DNA from: Planctomycetota bacterium | GTDB taxonomy: Bacteria > Planctomycetota > Phycisphaerae > Phycisphaerales > UBA1924 | NCBI GenBank assembly: GCA_023429345.1 | Contig: JAEYVB010000451.1 | Location: 1 to 8,326, forward strand | DNA length: 8,326 nt | Direction of reading: 5' to 3' | Translations under genes and position numbers: made by a program | Notes under the pieces: model-generated | What the model was told of the DNA's origin: nothing | Databases searched by the model: none | The model's input: the letters and a program-made list of their open reading frames with translations, nothing else | Shown here: positions 1-5,915 of the stretch, piece after piece | Layout: each line of letters starts with the position of its first letter | Position numbering within the stretch: the first letter of the stretch is position 1

Positions 1-407
1 TCGCGCTTCCGAACATCCGGCTCCACGGCCTTCAGGCGTACCGCGAGGTCCCGCGCTGGCTCTGGCACGCCGATGCCCTCCTGCTCCCCCCCAGCGCCCG
101 GGAGCCGAGCGCCGCCTGGACCAGCCCCGTCAAGCTCGGCGAGTACCTCGCCGCGGGGCCGCCCATCGTCGCCAGCCGCATCCCCGGCCTGACTACCTGG
201 GTCGATGCCCCCGCGGTCCGATGGTTCGAGCCCGACAACCCGCGCGACCTCGCCCGCGCCATCTCCGACGTTCTCGCGGAAACGCCCGCCGCCGCGCAGG
301 CCCGCCGCGCCGCCGCGGCCGAGTACGCCCGGGGCTTCTCCTACCAGAAGCGCGCCCGCCGCTTGCTCGCCGCGCTCCGGCCCACCTCCGGCACGGTGAC
401 CCCGTGA
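1..407 (+). CDS. Glycosyltransferase family 4, C-terminal part (5' end outside window)
   Basis: The first complete codon is at base 3, and 134 residues are visible before the TGA at 405-407. What remains is the nucleotide-sugar-binding C-terminal lobe of a GT-B glycosyltransferase. The run TSPVKLGEYLAAG (residues 40-52) followed by PPIVAS matches the conserved GT4 segment in which the KLxEYLAAG glutamate region contacts the sugar donor. The end is an alanine/arginine-rich helix (about 81-125) typical of the closing helix of these enzymes. By family knowledge it would move an activated sugar onto a glycan or lipid acceptor at the cytoplasmic face; donor and acceptor cannot be read from this fragment. 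Its stop overlaps the GTG start of the next glycosyltransferase by four bases (GTGA, 404-407), which points to translational coupling in one operon. The N-terminal acceptor lobe and the start lie upstream of the window. Confidence 0.85.
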   Translation, partial: ALPNIRLHGLQAYREVPRWLWHADALLLPPSAREPSAAWTSPVKLGEYLAAGPPIVASRIPGLTTWVDAPAVRWFEPDNPRDLARAISDVLAETPAAAQARRAAAAEYARGFSYQKRARRLLAALRPTSGTVTP

Positions 408-2032
408 GCGGCGCCGATGGCATCCAGCCCGCCCCCTTCCTTATCGCCCTCCCCCAGGGGCTGAACGTCTCCGGCGTCACCACCTGGGCTGTCCGGCTCT
501 CGAGCGCCCTCGCCGCCCGCGGCCGCGCCGTCGGCCTGATCATCCATCCCACGCTCTCCGCTCCCGTCGAGGCCGCTATCGACCCCCGCGTGCGCCTCTT
601 CCGCGTCCACAACGTCCCCCCTATCGACCGTTGCGCCGGCGATATCGCCCCCTACATCCCGCACTACCGCGCGGCCGTCCGGGCGCTCGGCGGCGCGGGT
701 CAGCCGGAGCGCGGCCCGTGCGCCCCCGTCGTTCTTGCCCCCAACCTGCACGGGGACATCTACGCCATCGCCGCCGCCCTCTCTCTCGCCGACCCTGAGT
801 CCATCCGCACCCTGGGTTGGCAGCACAGCGACATCGAGTACGACACGCGCCTCCTTGCCCACTACGAGCCCATCCTCCACTCCTTTGTCGCTGTCAGCGA
901 TGCCATCGAGGAGCGTCTCCGCGCTGCGCTCCGCGTCCGCGAGGACGACATCGCGAACATCCCCTACGGCGTCCCGATCCCGCCGCCCAGCGCCCGCTCC
1001 GCGCACGCATCGCCGCCCGCCCCGCTCCGCCTCATCTACACCGGACGCCTCCAGCACGAACAGAAGCGCATCCTCGCCCTCGTCCATCTCTCCGATGCGC
1101 TCAGCGCCCGCGGCATCGATCACCTCCTCACCATCGTCGGCGATGGGCCCGCGCGTGCCGAACTGGAGCGAGCCGCCTCCGACCGCCGGGGCCGCCTCCG
1201 CCTGCTCGCCGCAGCATCCCCGGAGGCGGTGGGGGCCCTCCTCCTCGAGCACGATTACTTCATTCTTCCGTCGCGCTACGAGGGCCTCAGCATCTCCATG
1301 CTCGAGGCGATGGGCGCCGGCTGCATCCCCATCCTCGCCCGCACCCGCAGCGGCGCTGCCCAAGCTGTCGAGTCGGGCTCCAACGGCATCCTCGCCGACG
1401 CCGACCCCGACGCCGACGAGCGCACCACCGGCGCTGCCCTCGCGGATGCCCTCCAGCGCGCGCTCGCCAAGGACCCCGCCGCCCTCTCCGCCAGCGCCCA
1501 GGGCACCATCGTCGGTCGCTACTCCCTCGACCTCCACGCCGAGCGCGTCGGCAAGCTCATCGACCGTGCCGCCGCCTCGCCCGCGCGAGCCTGGCCGGCC
1601 ACCCGCCCCTGCGCCTTCAGCGCGCCCGCCGCGGCTGCGGGCTCCGGTTCCGTGCCGCCCGAGGGCGCCCGCCTGCTCTCGCAGCTCCTGGAACGCCTGG
1701 CGGGCCGCATCGTGCTCATCCACGGCGTCGGCCAGCACACGCTCCAGCTCGCCTCGATCCTCGCCGAGGCGCCCTGCCGCATCGTCGCCTTCGCCGACGA
1801 CAACCCCGAGCACCAGGGCCGCATGCTCTGGAACTGGCCCATCATCCGGCCCGCGGATGCGCTGGCCACCAGCGCCACCGATGTGGTCATCAGCTCCTGG
1901 ATGCACCAGGAAGCCATCCACAGCCGCCGCGACATCTACGAGCGCCAGGGCCTCCGCACCCACCGCATCTACCCGTCCCCCGCGCCACCGACCACCGCCC
2001 GAGCTGACCGGCGCGCCCCGGCGCACGCCTAA
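404..2032 (+). CDS. GT4 glycosyltransferase with C-terminal Rossmann-like domain
   Basis: A 542-residue protein from a GTG at 404 that overlaps the previous stop (GTGA). The frame stays open upstream to 221, but that part would lie on top of the previous gene, and the GT fold begins just after 404 with LIALPQG and SGVTTWA (about 13-29). The N-terminal lobe includes a GWQHSD segment at 138-143. The C-terminal lobe has the family's donor-site marks: GRL at 214-216, Lys221, GDGP at 246-249, and the E-x7-E pair Glu293/Glu301 within YEGLSISMLEAMGAG. A GT4 retaining transferase of surface glycan synthesis is well supported; the sugar is unknown. After a Pro/Ala-rich linker (about 395-420), residues about 425-525 form another alpha/beta unit with GVGQH (441-445), ADDNPEHQG and VISSW. 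This resembles the Rossmann-like domains of PglD-type and C-methyltransferase C-terminal regions. No membrane segment is seen. Confidence 0.9.
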   Translation: MSGADGIQPAPFLIALPQGLNVSGVTTWAVRLSSALAARGRAVGLIIHPTLSAPVEAAIDPRVRLFRVHNVPPIDRCAGDIAPYIPHYRAAVRALGGAGQPERGPCAPVVLAPNLHGDIYAIAAALSLADPESIRTLGWQHSDIEYDTRLLAHYEPILHSFVAVSDAIEERLRAALRVREDDIANIPYGVPIPPPSARSAHASPPAPLRLIYTGRLQHEQKRILALVHLSDALSARGIDHLLTIVGDGPARAELERAASDRRGRLRLLAAASPEAVGALLLEHDYFILPSRYEGLSISMLEAMGAGCIPILARTRSGAAQAVESGSNGILADADPDADERTTGAALADALQRALAKDPAALSASAQGTIVGRYSLDLHAERVGKLIDRAAASPARAWPATRPCAFSAPAAAAGSGSVPPEGARLLSQLLERLAGRIVLIHGVGQHTLQLASILAEAPCRIVAFADDNPEHQGRMLWNWPIIRPADALATSATDVVISSWMHQEAIHSRRDIYERQGLRTHRIYPSPAPPTTARADRRAPAHA

Positions 2033-3480
2033 CCCGCGATCACCCGCCCCGCCTCCTCAAGCACGCCCCGCGCCTGCTCCGCCGTCGGCGCTTCGGCGAT
2101 CAGCCGCATGATCGGCTCGGTGTTGCTCGCCCGCACGTGCAGCCACGCGCGCCCCGCGAGCGCCCCGGTCTCAAAATCCACGCGGACGCCGTCCTGCGTG
2201 TCCACGCGCTCCTTCGCGTACGCCCGCGCGATCCGTTCCACCGCGGGGAGCGCATCCTCCCGCCGCGCCAGGTCCACCTTCCGCTTCTCGATCGCGTACG
2301 ACGGCATCCCCGCCACCAGCCCGCTCACCGTCTTCCCGGTCCGGGACATCAGCGCCAGCACCAGCCCCATCGCCGACAGCGAGTCGCGCACGTACGTCAC
2401 CCGCGGCCAGATCACGCCGCCGTTGCCCTCGCCCCCCAGCACGACCTCGTTCCCCGCCGCGGCCTCGCGCTTCATCGCCTCCACCACGTTCGCCTCGCCC
2501 ACGGGCGTCCGCACCACGTGCGCCCCGTGCCGCGCGGCTACATCCTCCAGCATCCGCGAAGTCGATAGATTCGTGACCAGCACACGCTCCGGGCCCCGCT
2601 GACCTTGATGCCTCTCCTCCGCGCCCAGCACCGCCTCCGCCGCCAGGGCCAGCGTGTACTCCTCCCCGATGTACCGCCCGCCCTCGTCGATGATCGCCAG
2701 CCGGTCCGCGTCCGGGTCCTGGGCAAAGCCGACCTCCGCGCTGAACCGCGCGACCGACTTCGCCAGTTCCGAAAGATTCTCCTCCGTCGGCTCGGGCGCG
2801 TGCGGGAACACCCCCGACGACTCCGCCCCGACGTGCACCAGCTCGCACCCCAGCGACTGTGCCAGGAGACGCCGCCCGCCCTCCACCCCCGAGGCGTTCA
2901 CCGAGTCCAGCACCACCCGCCGCCGCCGCGGCCGCGACCCGTTGAACGCGCTCACCGCCGCCAGCGCCGCCGTCACCTTGCTCACGTGCACGGGCGCTGC
3001 ATCCCCGACCCCGCTCACCCACCCGCCGGGCCGCGGTTCCGGTGCGCGCCCGGAGCGAAAGAGCCCGACTATTTCCTCGGCCATCGCCGAAGAGGGCGCC
3101 GCCGCGGCCACCGCCCCTCCCGAAGGCTCCCTCACAAGGCACTTCAGCCCGTTCCACTGCTGCGGGTTGTGGCTCGCCGTCACCATCATCGCGCCGGGAG
3201 CGCTGAGGTGGTCCACCATCACGCCCACCGACGGCGTCATCGCGACGCCCAGGTCCGCCACCTCGAACCCCGCGCCGGTGAACGCCCGGACGATCGCCCG
3301 CACGTATTCCTCGCCCCCCGCGCGCCCATCCCGCGCCACCACGACCTTCCGCGCCTTCCCGCGCGCGGTCAGCCACGCCGCGAACGCGCCGGCGTACCGC
3401 TCCGCCACATCGGCCGTCAGGCTCTTGCCCGAGATCCCCCGCAGCCCGCTCACACCCACCATCAACGGCGCTTCGCTCAT
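2029..3480 (-). CDS. glmM: Phosphoglucosamine mutase / phosphomannomutase (alpha-D-phosphohexomutase), archaeal-type
   Basis: A 483-residue cytoplasmic enzyme that interconverts hexose 6- and 1-phosphates (GlcN-6-P to GlcN-1-P if GlmM, Man-6-P to Man-1-P if PMM), feeding nucleotide-sugar synthesis. All four active-site loops are present: TASHNP at 101-106 with phosphoserine Ser103; the Mg loop DPDADR at 255-260; the sugar loop GGEGNGG at 349-355; and the phosphate loop RASNTEP at 450-456. GGEGNGG and SNTEP follow the archaeal GlmM/PMM pattern and not the GGEQSGH / SGTEP of typical bacterial GlmM, so substrate choice is uncertain. It is longer than the usual ~450 residues because of a low-complexity Ala/Gly/Pro insert near 120-165. 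A GGAGGAG box lies about 17 bases before the ATG, too far to be a clear ribosome site. It lies 62 bp after the zinc-ribbon gene on the same strand, perhaps co-transcribed, and its stop overlaps the converging glycosyltransferase stop. Confidence 0.93.
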   Translation of the reverse strand: MSEAPLMVGVSGLRGISGKSLTADVAERYAGAFAAWLTARGKARKVVVARDGRAGGEEYVRAIVRAFTGAGFEVADLGVAMTPSVGVMVDHLSAPGAMMVTASHNPQQWNGLKCLVREPSGGAVAAAAPSSAMAEEIVGLFRSGRAPEPRPGGWVSGVGDAAPVHVSKVTAALAAVSAFNGSRPRRRRVVLDSVNASGVEGGRRLLAQSLGCELVHVGAESSGVFPHAPEPTEENLSELAKSVARFSAEVGFAQDPDADRLAIIDEGGRYIGEEYTLALAAEAVLGAEERHQGQRGPERVLVTNLSTSRMLEDVAARHGAHVVRTPVGEANVVEAMKREAAAGNEVVLGGEGNGGVIWPRVTYVRDSLSAMGLVLALMSRTGKTVSGLVAGMPSYAIEKRKVDLARREDALPAVERIARAYAKERVDTQDGVRVDFETGALAGRAWLHVRASNTEPIMRLIAEAPTAEQARGVLEEAGRVIAG

Positions 3481-3542
3481 GCACCGAGGGTAGATGCGCT
3501 CCTCCCGCCCCGTCCCGGCGCCCCCGCCGCTTCAGCCGCCGC

Positions 3543-3854
3543 TTACCACACCATCCACACCAGGACGAACGCCATGACCACCACCGCCGTCGTGATGATC
3601 GCCCACAGCGGCGGCCCCGCGGACTCGGCACTTGTCCGCATCACGTTCGCCCCGCACTTCCAGCACAGCGCCACATCGTCGTGCAGTTCGGTCCCGCACT
3701 CCGGGCACTTCACCGTCACATCCCCGAACCGCGCCACATCGGCCGCGCTCGGCCCCTCATCGTCGAGGTCATCCTCGGCCGGCTCGTAATCTTCCACGGG
3801 TCCGGACACGGGCTTCTCCCGGCGGGCCAGGCTGCGTTCATCCTTGCGGGGCAT
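3543..3854 (-). CDS. Small zinc-ribbon protein with C-terminal membrane anchor, function unknown
   Basis: A 103-residue protein. The ATG at 3854 is chosen because the frame upstream of it runs antisense through the divergent lipoprotein gene. The N-terminus is basic then strongly acidic (EDYEPAEDDLDDE at 21-33). A zinc ribbon follows with CPEC at 50-53 and CWKC at 64-67 (four cysteines, 10 residues between pairs), as in the zinc_ribbon_2-like domains of many small bacterial proteins. A single hydrophobic segment at about 84-102 ends three residues or fewer from the C-terminus, so this is probably a tail-anchored inner-membrane protein with the ribbon in the cytoplasm. The partner and role are not recognisable. 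It is divergent from the lipoprotein gene with only 22 bp between starts, and upstream of glmM on the same strand. Confidence 0.75.
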   Translation of the reverse strand: MPRKDERSLARREKPVSGPVEDYEPAEDDLDDEGPSAADVARFGDVTVKCPECGTELHDDVALCWKCGANVMRTSAESAGPPLWAIITTAVVVMAFVLVWMVW

Positions 3855-3876
3855 GCGGGATAGCCTAGTCAACCCC

Positions 3877-4824
3877 ATGCACGCGTGCCCTCGCTCCATC
3901 CTGCCGGTCCTTACGGCCATCCTCCTGGCCCTCTCGCTCGCCGCCTGCCGTGAGAAGAGCCCGCCCACCGCCCCGACCAGCAACCTTCCCCCGGCGCCCG
4001 CCCGCGCAGCGCCCAACGCCCGCCTCGTTGTCCTCAGCCCCGCCCTCGGCGTCATCTGCAAGGACCTCGGCCTCGACGAGAGGATCGTCGGCCGCCACGC
4101 CTTCGACATCGTCCTGGACAAGTCCCTCCCCGTCTGCGGCGACCAGCAGGGCATCGACTACGAGGCCCTCCTCGCCGCCCGCCCCACCGACATCCTCCTC
4201 GAATGGGGCTCGCGCCCCATCCCCGAGCGCCTGATCGCCCTCGCGCGAGAGCAGCAGTGGGCTGTCCGCAACTTCTCGATGCTCTCGATTGCCGACGTCA
4301 TCGCCACCACCGACGACATCGACGCCGTCTTCCGCCGGCAATCCTCCCCCGCCCTCTGCGGCACCTCGGGCGCTGAACCGCCACCCTTCGGCTACTGGAT
4401 CGAGGAGGCCCTCAAGCCCCGCCGCGGCCTCGAGAAGGCCGGTCGCATCCTGCTCCTTGAATCCCTCAACCCGCCCGCGGCCCTTGGCCCGGGCTCCTCC
4501 CACCACGAGCTCCTCACCCGCCTGGGGGCCATCCCCGCCATCACCAGCGGCAAGCCCTACATCACGCTCGATGCGGAAGCGATCCTCGCCCTCAAACCGG
4601 ACGGCATAATCCTCTTCGCCCCCCGCCCCTACGGCTTCCCCGCCCGGCCCCGCTCGCCCGAGGAGGTCCGAGAACTCCTGGGCCGCATCGGCACACTCGA
4701 CATCCCCGCCGTGCGCGATCGGCACCTCGCCCTCGTCGACCACCCCCTGTGCCTCCTCCCCAGCACGGCCCTGATCGACACCGCCCGCGAGACCGCCGCC
4801 ATCCTTGAATCCTGGGCCAAGTAG
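3877..4824 (+). CDS. Lipoprotein, ABC-transporter substrate-binding protein (iron-siderophore/cobalamin type)
   Basis: A 315-residue exported lipoprotein. From the ATG at 3877 there is a short n-region, a hydrophobic core and the lipobox LAAC, with Cys24 as the lipid-modified residue, followed by a Pro/Ala-rich tether (about 29-48). The mature part follows the helical-backbone metal-receptor plan (Peripla_BP_2, as in BtuF and FhuD-like proteins): RLVVLSPALG (49-58), DYEALLAARPTDILLEWG (94-111), a GSSHHELLTRLGA segment (206-218), LDAEAILALKPDGIILF (231-247), and a final RDRHLALVDHP (280-290) before the last helix. It would capture a metal complex or corrinoid and hand it to an inner-membrane importer. 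No permease, ATPase or TonB receptor gene is in the window. An in-frame ATG at 3853 and TTG at 3844 are possible earlier starts, but they give an overlong n-region and overlap the divergent gene's start. Confidence 0.85.
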   Translation: MHACPRSILPVLTAILLALSLAACREKSPPTAPTSNLPPAPARAAPNARLVVLSPALGVICKDLGLDERIVGRHAFDIVLDKSLPVCGDQQGIDYEALLAARPTDILLEWGSRPIPERLIALAREQQWAVRNFSMLSIADVIATTDDIDAVFRRQSSPALCGTSGAEPPPFGYWIEEALKPRRGLEKAGRILLLESLNPPAALGPGSSHHELLTRLGAIPAITSGKPYITLDAEAILALKPDGIILFAPRPYGFPARPRSPEEVRELLGRIGTLDIPAVRDRHLALVDHPLCLLPSTALIDTARETAAILESWAK

Positions 4825-4835
4825 CCGTCCACCGG

Positions 4836-4867
4836 CACGGGTCAGGGCTGCTCCGAGCTGGCCCGTG
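4836..4867 (+). terminator. Stem-loop after the lipoprotein gene: terminator or operator
   Basis: CACGGGTCAG (4836-4845) pairs with CTGGCCCGTG (4858-4867) as a 10-bp stem with one G-T wobble and a 12-base loop. It starts 11 bases after the lipoprotein stop, which suits a terminator, but no T-run follows. Its outer arms are CACGGG/CCCGTG, the same hexamer repeated downstream, so it may instead be, or also be, a protein-binding dyad. Confidence 0.4.
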
Positions 4868-4900
4868 GTACCCCCGTGGACTCCGGCTCAGGCACCCGTA
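4862..4900 (+). repeat. Helically phased CCCGTG half-sites upstream of the repressor gene
   Basis: CCCGTGG begins at 4862 and again at 4873, and CCCGTAC begins at 4895: spacings of 11 and 22 bases, one and two helical turns. An inverted copy, CACGGG, is at 4836-4841. The last copy overlaps the TACAAT element. These could be operator half-sites for the XRE-S24 repressor encoded just downstream. This is inference from spacing and position only, and the hexamer itself is not rare in such GC-rich DNA. Confidence 0.35.
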
Positions 4901-5844
4901 CAATACCCTCCCCTCTCAGGAGTCAGACCCTGTCCGCCACCGTCGGCCAGCTCGTCGCCGCCCGCCGCCGCGAGCTGGGGCTCACCCTGCAGCAGGTCGC
5001 CACCCGCGTGGGGTGCGCCAAGAGTTACCTCTCCATGATCGAGCAGGGTCGCCGGCCCTCCCCGCCGGGGGCGGAGCTTCTCGCCAGGCTGGAGTCCGCC
5101 CTGGAGTTGCCCGCCGCTTCCCTGCTCCGCGCGGCCCAGTGGCAGGCGACCCCCGCCACGGTCCGCCGCGAGGTCTCCCAGCTCCAGTCCGCCAACTGGG
5201 CCGCCCAGCGCCTGGCCGAGCTCCTCGGGCAGGGGCCCGAGGCCGGCGGCGGGGATGGAGGGGGGAATGGAGGGGGACGCACCGCCCTCGACCGCGCCCA
5301 CCGGTCCGGCGAGCTTAAACGCCTCATCGATCGCATCGCCCCGCCGCCGCCCGCCGCCGAGCAGGGGGGCGCCCTCCCCGTGCGGCTCCCGGTCGAGATC
5401 CCCCTCATCAACAAGGTCGCCGCCGGTTATCCGCGCGAGTTCACCGACCTCGGCTACCCCGCCCGGGCCGCGGACGAGTACATCCGCAGCCCCGACATCG
5501 CGGACCCCGACGCCTTCGCCTGCCGCGTCGTCGGCGATTCCATGATGCCCGACTACCGCGAGGGCGACATCGTGATCTTCAGCCCCTCGAGGCCCGTCAA
5601 GTCCGGCATGGACTGTTTCGCCCGCATCGAGCCCGACCACGAGACCACCTTCAAGCGCATCTACTTCGAACGCGCCGATGCGGCTGGCGAAGCCGGGATG
5701 GACGACGGTGGGGGCGAACAAGGCGGAGAACTCATCCGCCTCCAGCCCCTCAACCCCGCCTACCCCGCCCGCACCTTCCCCCGCGAGCAGATCGCCGGCC
5801 TCTACGCCGCCGTCAGCATCACCCGCCCGATCCCCGCCGGTTGA
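4876..5844 (+). CDS. LexA/CI-like autocleavable repressor: XRE helix-turn-helix plus S24 peptidase domain
   Basis: 322 residues counted from the GTG at 4876; a CTG at 4930 preceded by AGGAG would give 304 and may be the true start. Residues 23-80 are an XRE-type HTH (LTLQQVATRVGCAKSYLSMIEQG) for operator binding. A Gly-rich linker (124-134) and an Arg/Lys helix lead to an S24 domain (about 170-320). Three self-cleavage marks are intact: Ala183-Gly184 in KVAAGYP, the nucleophile Ser222 in GDSMMPDYREGD, and the general base Lys260 in TTFKRIYF. The Ala-Ser (39) and Ser-Lys (38) intervals are close to those of E. coli LexA. By family knowledge, RecA-activated or spontaneous cleavage would release repression. 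The HTH is XRE-type, not the winged helix of LexA, so it is closer to phage CI. An Asp/Gly-rich insert (about 266-285) lengthens the C-terminal domain. The targets are unknown; autoregulation is likely given the upstream half-sites. Confidence 0.88.
   Translation: MDSGSGTRTIPSPLRSQTLSATVGQLVAARRRELGLTLQQVATRVGCAKSYLSMIEQGRRPSPPGAELLARLESALELPAASLLRAAQWQATPATVRREVSQLQSANWAAQRLAELLGQGPEAGGGDGGGNGGGRTALDRAHRSGELKRLIDRIAPPPPAAEQGGALPVRLPVEIPLINKVAAGYPREFTDLGYPARAADEYIRSPDIADPDAFACRVVGDSMMPDYREGDIVIFSPSRPVKSGMDCFARIEPDHETTFKRIYFERADAAGEAGMDDGGGEQGGELIRLQPLNPAYPARTFPREQIAGLYAAVSITRPIPAG
4877..4904 (+). promoter_or_regulatory. Candidate sigma70-type promoter of the repressor gene
   Basis: TACAAT at 4899-4904 differs from the -10 consensus by one base and stands out in very GC-rich surroundings. 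TGGACT at 4877-4882, 16 bases upstream, matches four of six -35 positions. Transcription would begin near 4911, just before the AGGAG box at 4918-4922. If real, the GTG at 4876 lies upstream of the transcript and cannot be the start codon. Confidence 0.4.
4918..4922 (+). promoter_or_regulatory. AGGAG ribosome binding site that may decide a CTG start at 4930
   Basis: AGGAG sits seven bases before an in-frame CTG at 4930, an ideal spacing. The residues that follow (SATVGQLVAARRRELG) are where an XRE-HTH protein normally begins. This is the clearest Shine-Dalgarno match at any gene start in the window. Confidence 0.45.
5251..5276 (+). repeat. G-rich 12-base tandem repeat encoding a Gly linker
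   Basis: Two 12-base units, GGGGATGGAGGG and GGGAATGGAGGG, lie back to back and encode the GGGD-GGGN-GGG linker of the repressor. With GGG/GGGG runs at 5227-5229 and 5232-5235, five G-tracts stand on the coding strand and could fold as a G-quadruplex, though one loop would be about 15 bases. Confidence 0.45.
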
Positions 5845-5915
5845 CCCGCCCTCCCCCACGGTGAACCCGCCCCCCGCAGTGGGCCCCGCACCCTAAACAG
5901 CCGATCATCCCCCCC

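Noticed and set aside
221..403. Upstream extension of the second glycosyltransferase frame
   Set aside because: It overlaps the first glycosyltransferase in another frame and encodes Arg/Pro-rich sequence; the GTGA overlap at 404 is the natural start.
341..2026. Long open frame on the minus strand opposite the second glycosyltransferase
   Set aside because: Its Gly/Ala/Arg/Asp-rich product has no domain and mirrors the codon bias of the real gene; GC-rich DNA lacks stops on the antisense strand.
735..2111. Ser/Pro/Ala-rich open frame on the plus strand
   Set aside because: Low-complexity shadow of the glycosyltransferase in another frame, with no recognisable motif.
3481..3542. Nine-base direct repeat CCGCCGCTT (3524-3532 and 3536-3544) between the zinc-ribbon gene and glmM
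   Set aside because: Simple GC-rich sequence, no symmetry, and the second copy runs into the stop codon; chance is enough to explain it.
2171..3631. Second minus-strand open frame overlapping glmM
   Set aside because: Gly/Arg/Ala-only composition; the other frame has every phosphohexomutase motif.
2605..3789. Plus-strand open frame opposite glmM and the zinc-ribbon gene
   Set aside because: Arg/His/Pro-rich antisense shadow spanning two real genes on the other strand.
3855..4154. Upstream extension of the zinc-ribbon gene
   Set aside because: It would run antisense through the signal peptide of the lipoprotein gene and shows no domain.
3865..4743. Minus-strand open frame opposite the lipoprotein gene
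   Set aside because: Gly/Glu/Asp-rich shadow; the lipobox and receptor motifs are on the plus strand.
4888..5859. Minus-strand open frame opposite the repressor gene
   Set aside because: Gly/Ala/Glu-rich antisense translation with no motif, while the sense frame has HTH and S24 residues.
5845..5915. CCCAC/GTGGG inverted repeat and TAAACA element before the protease gene
   Set aside because: The stem is five bases with a loop near 19, and TAAACA matches only half of a -10 with no -35; too weak to call.
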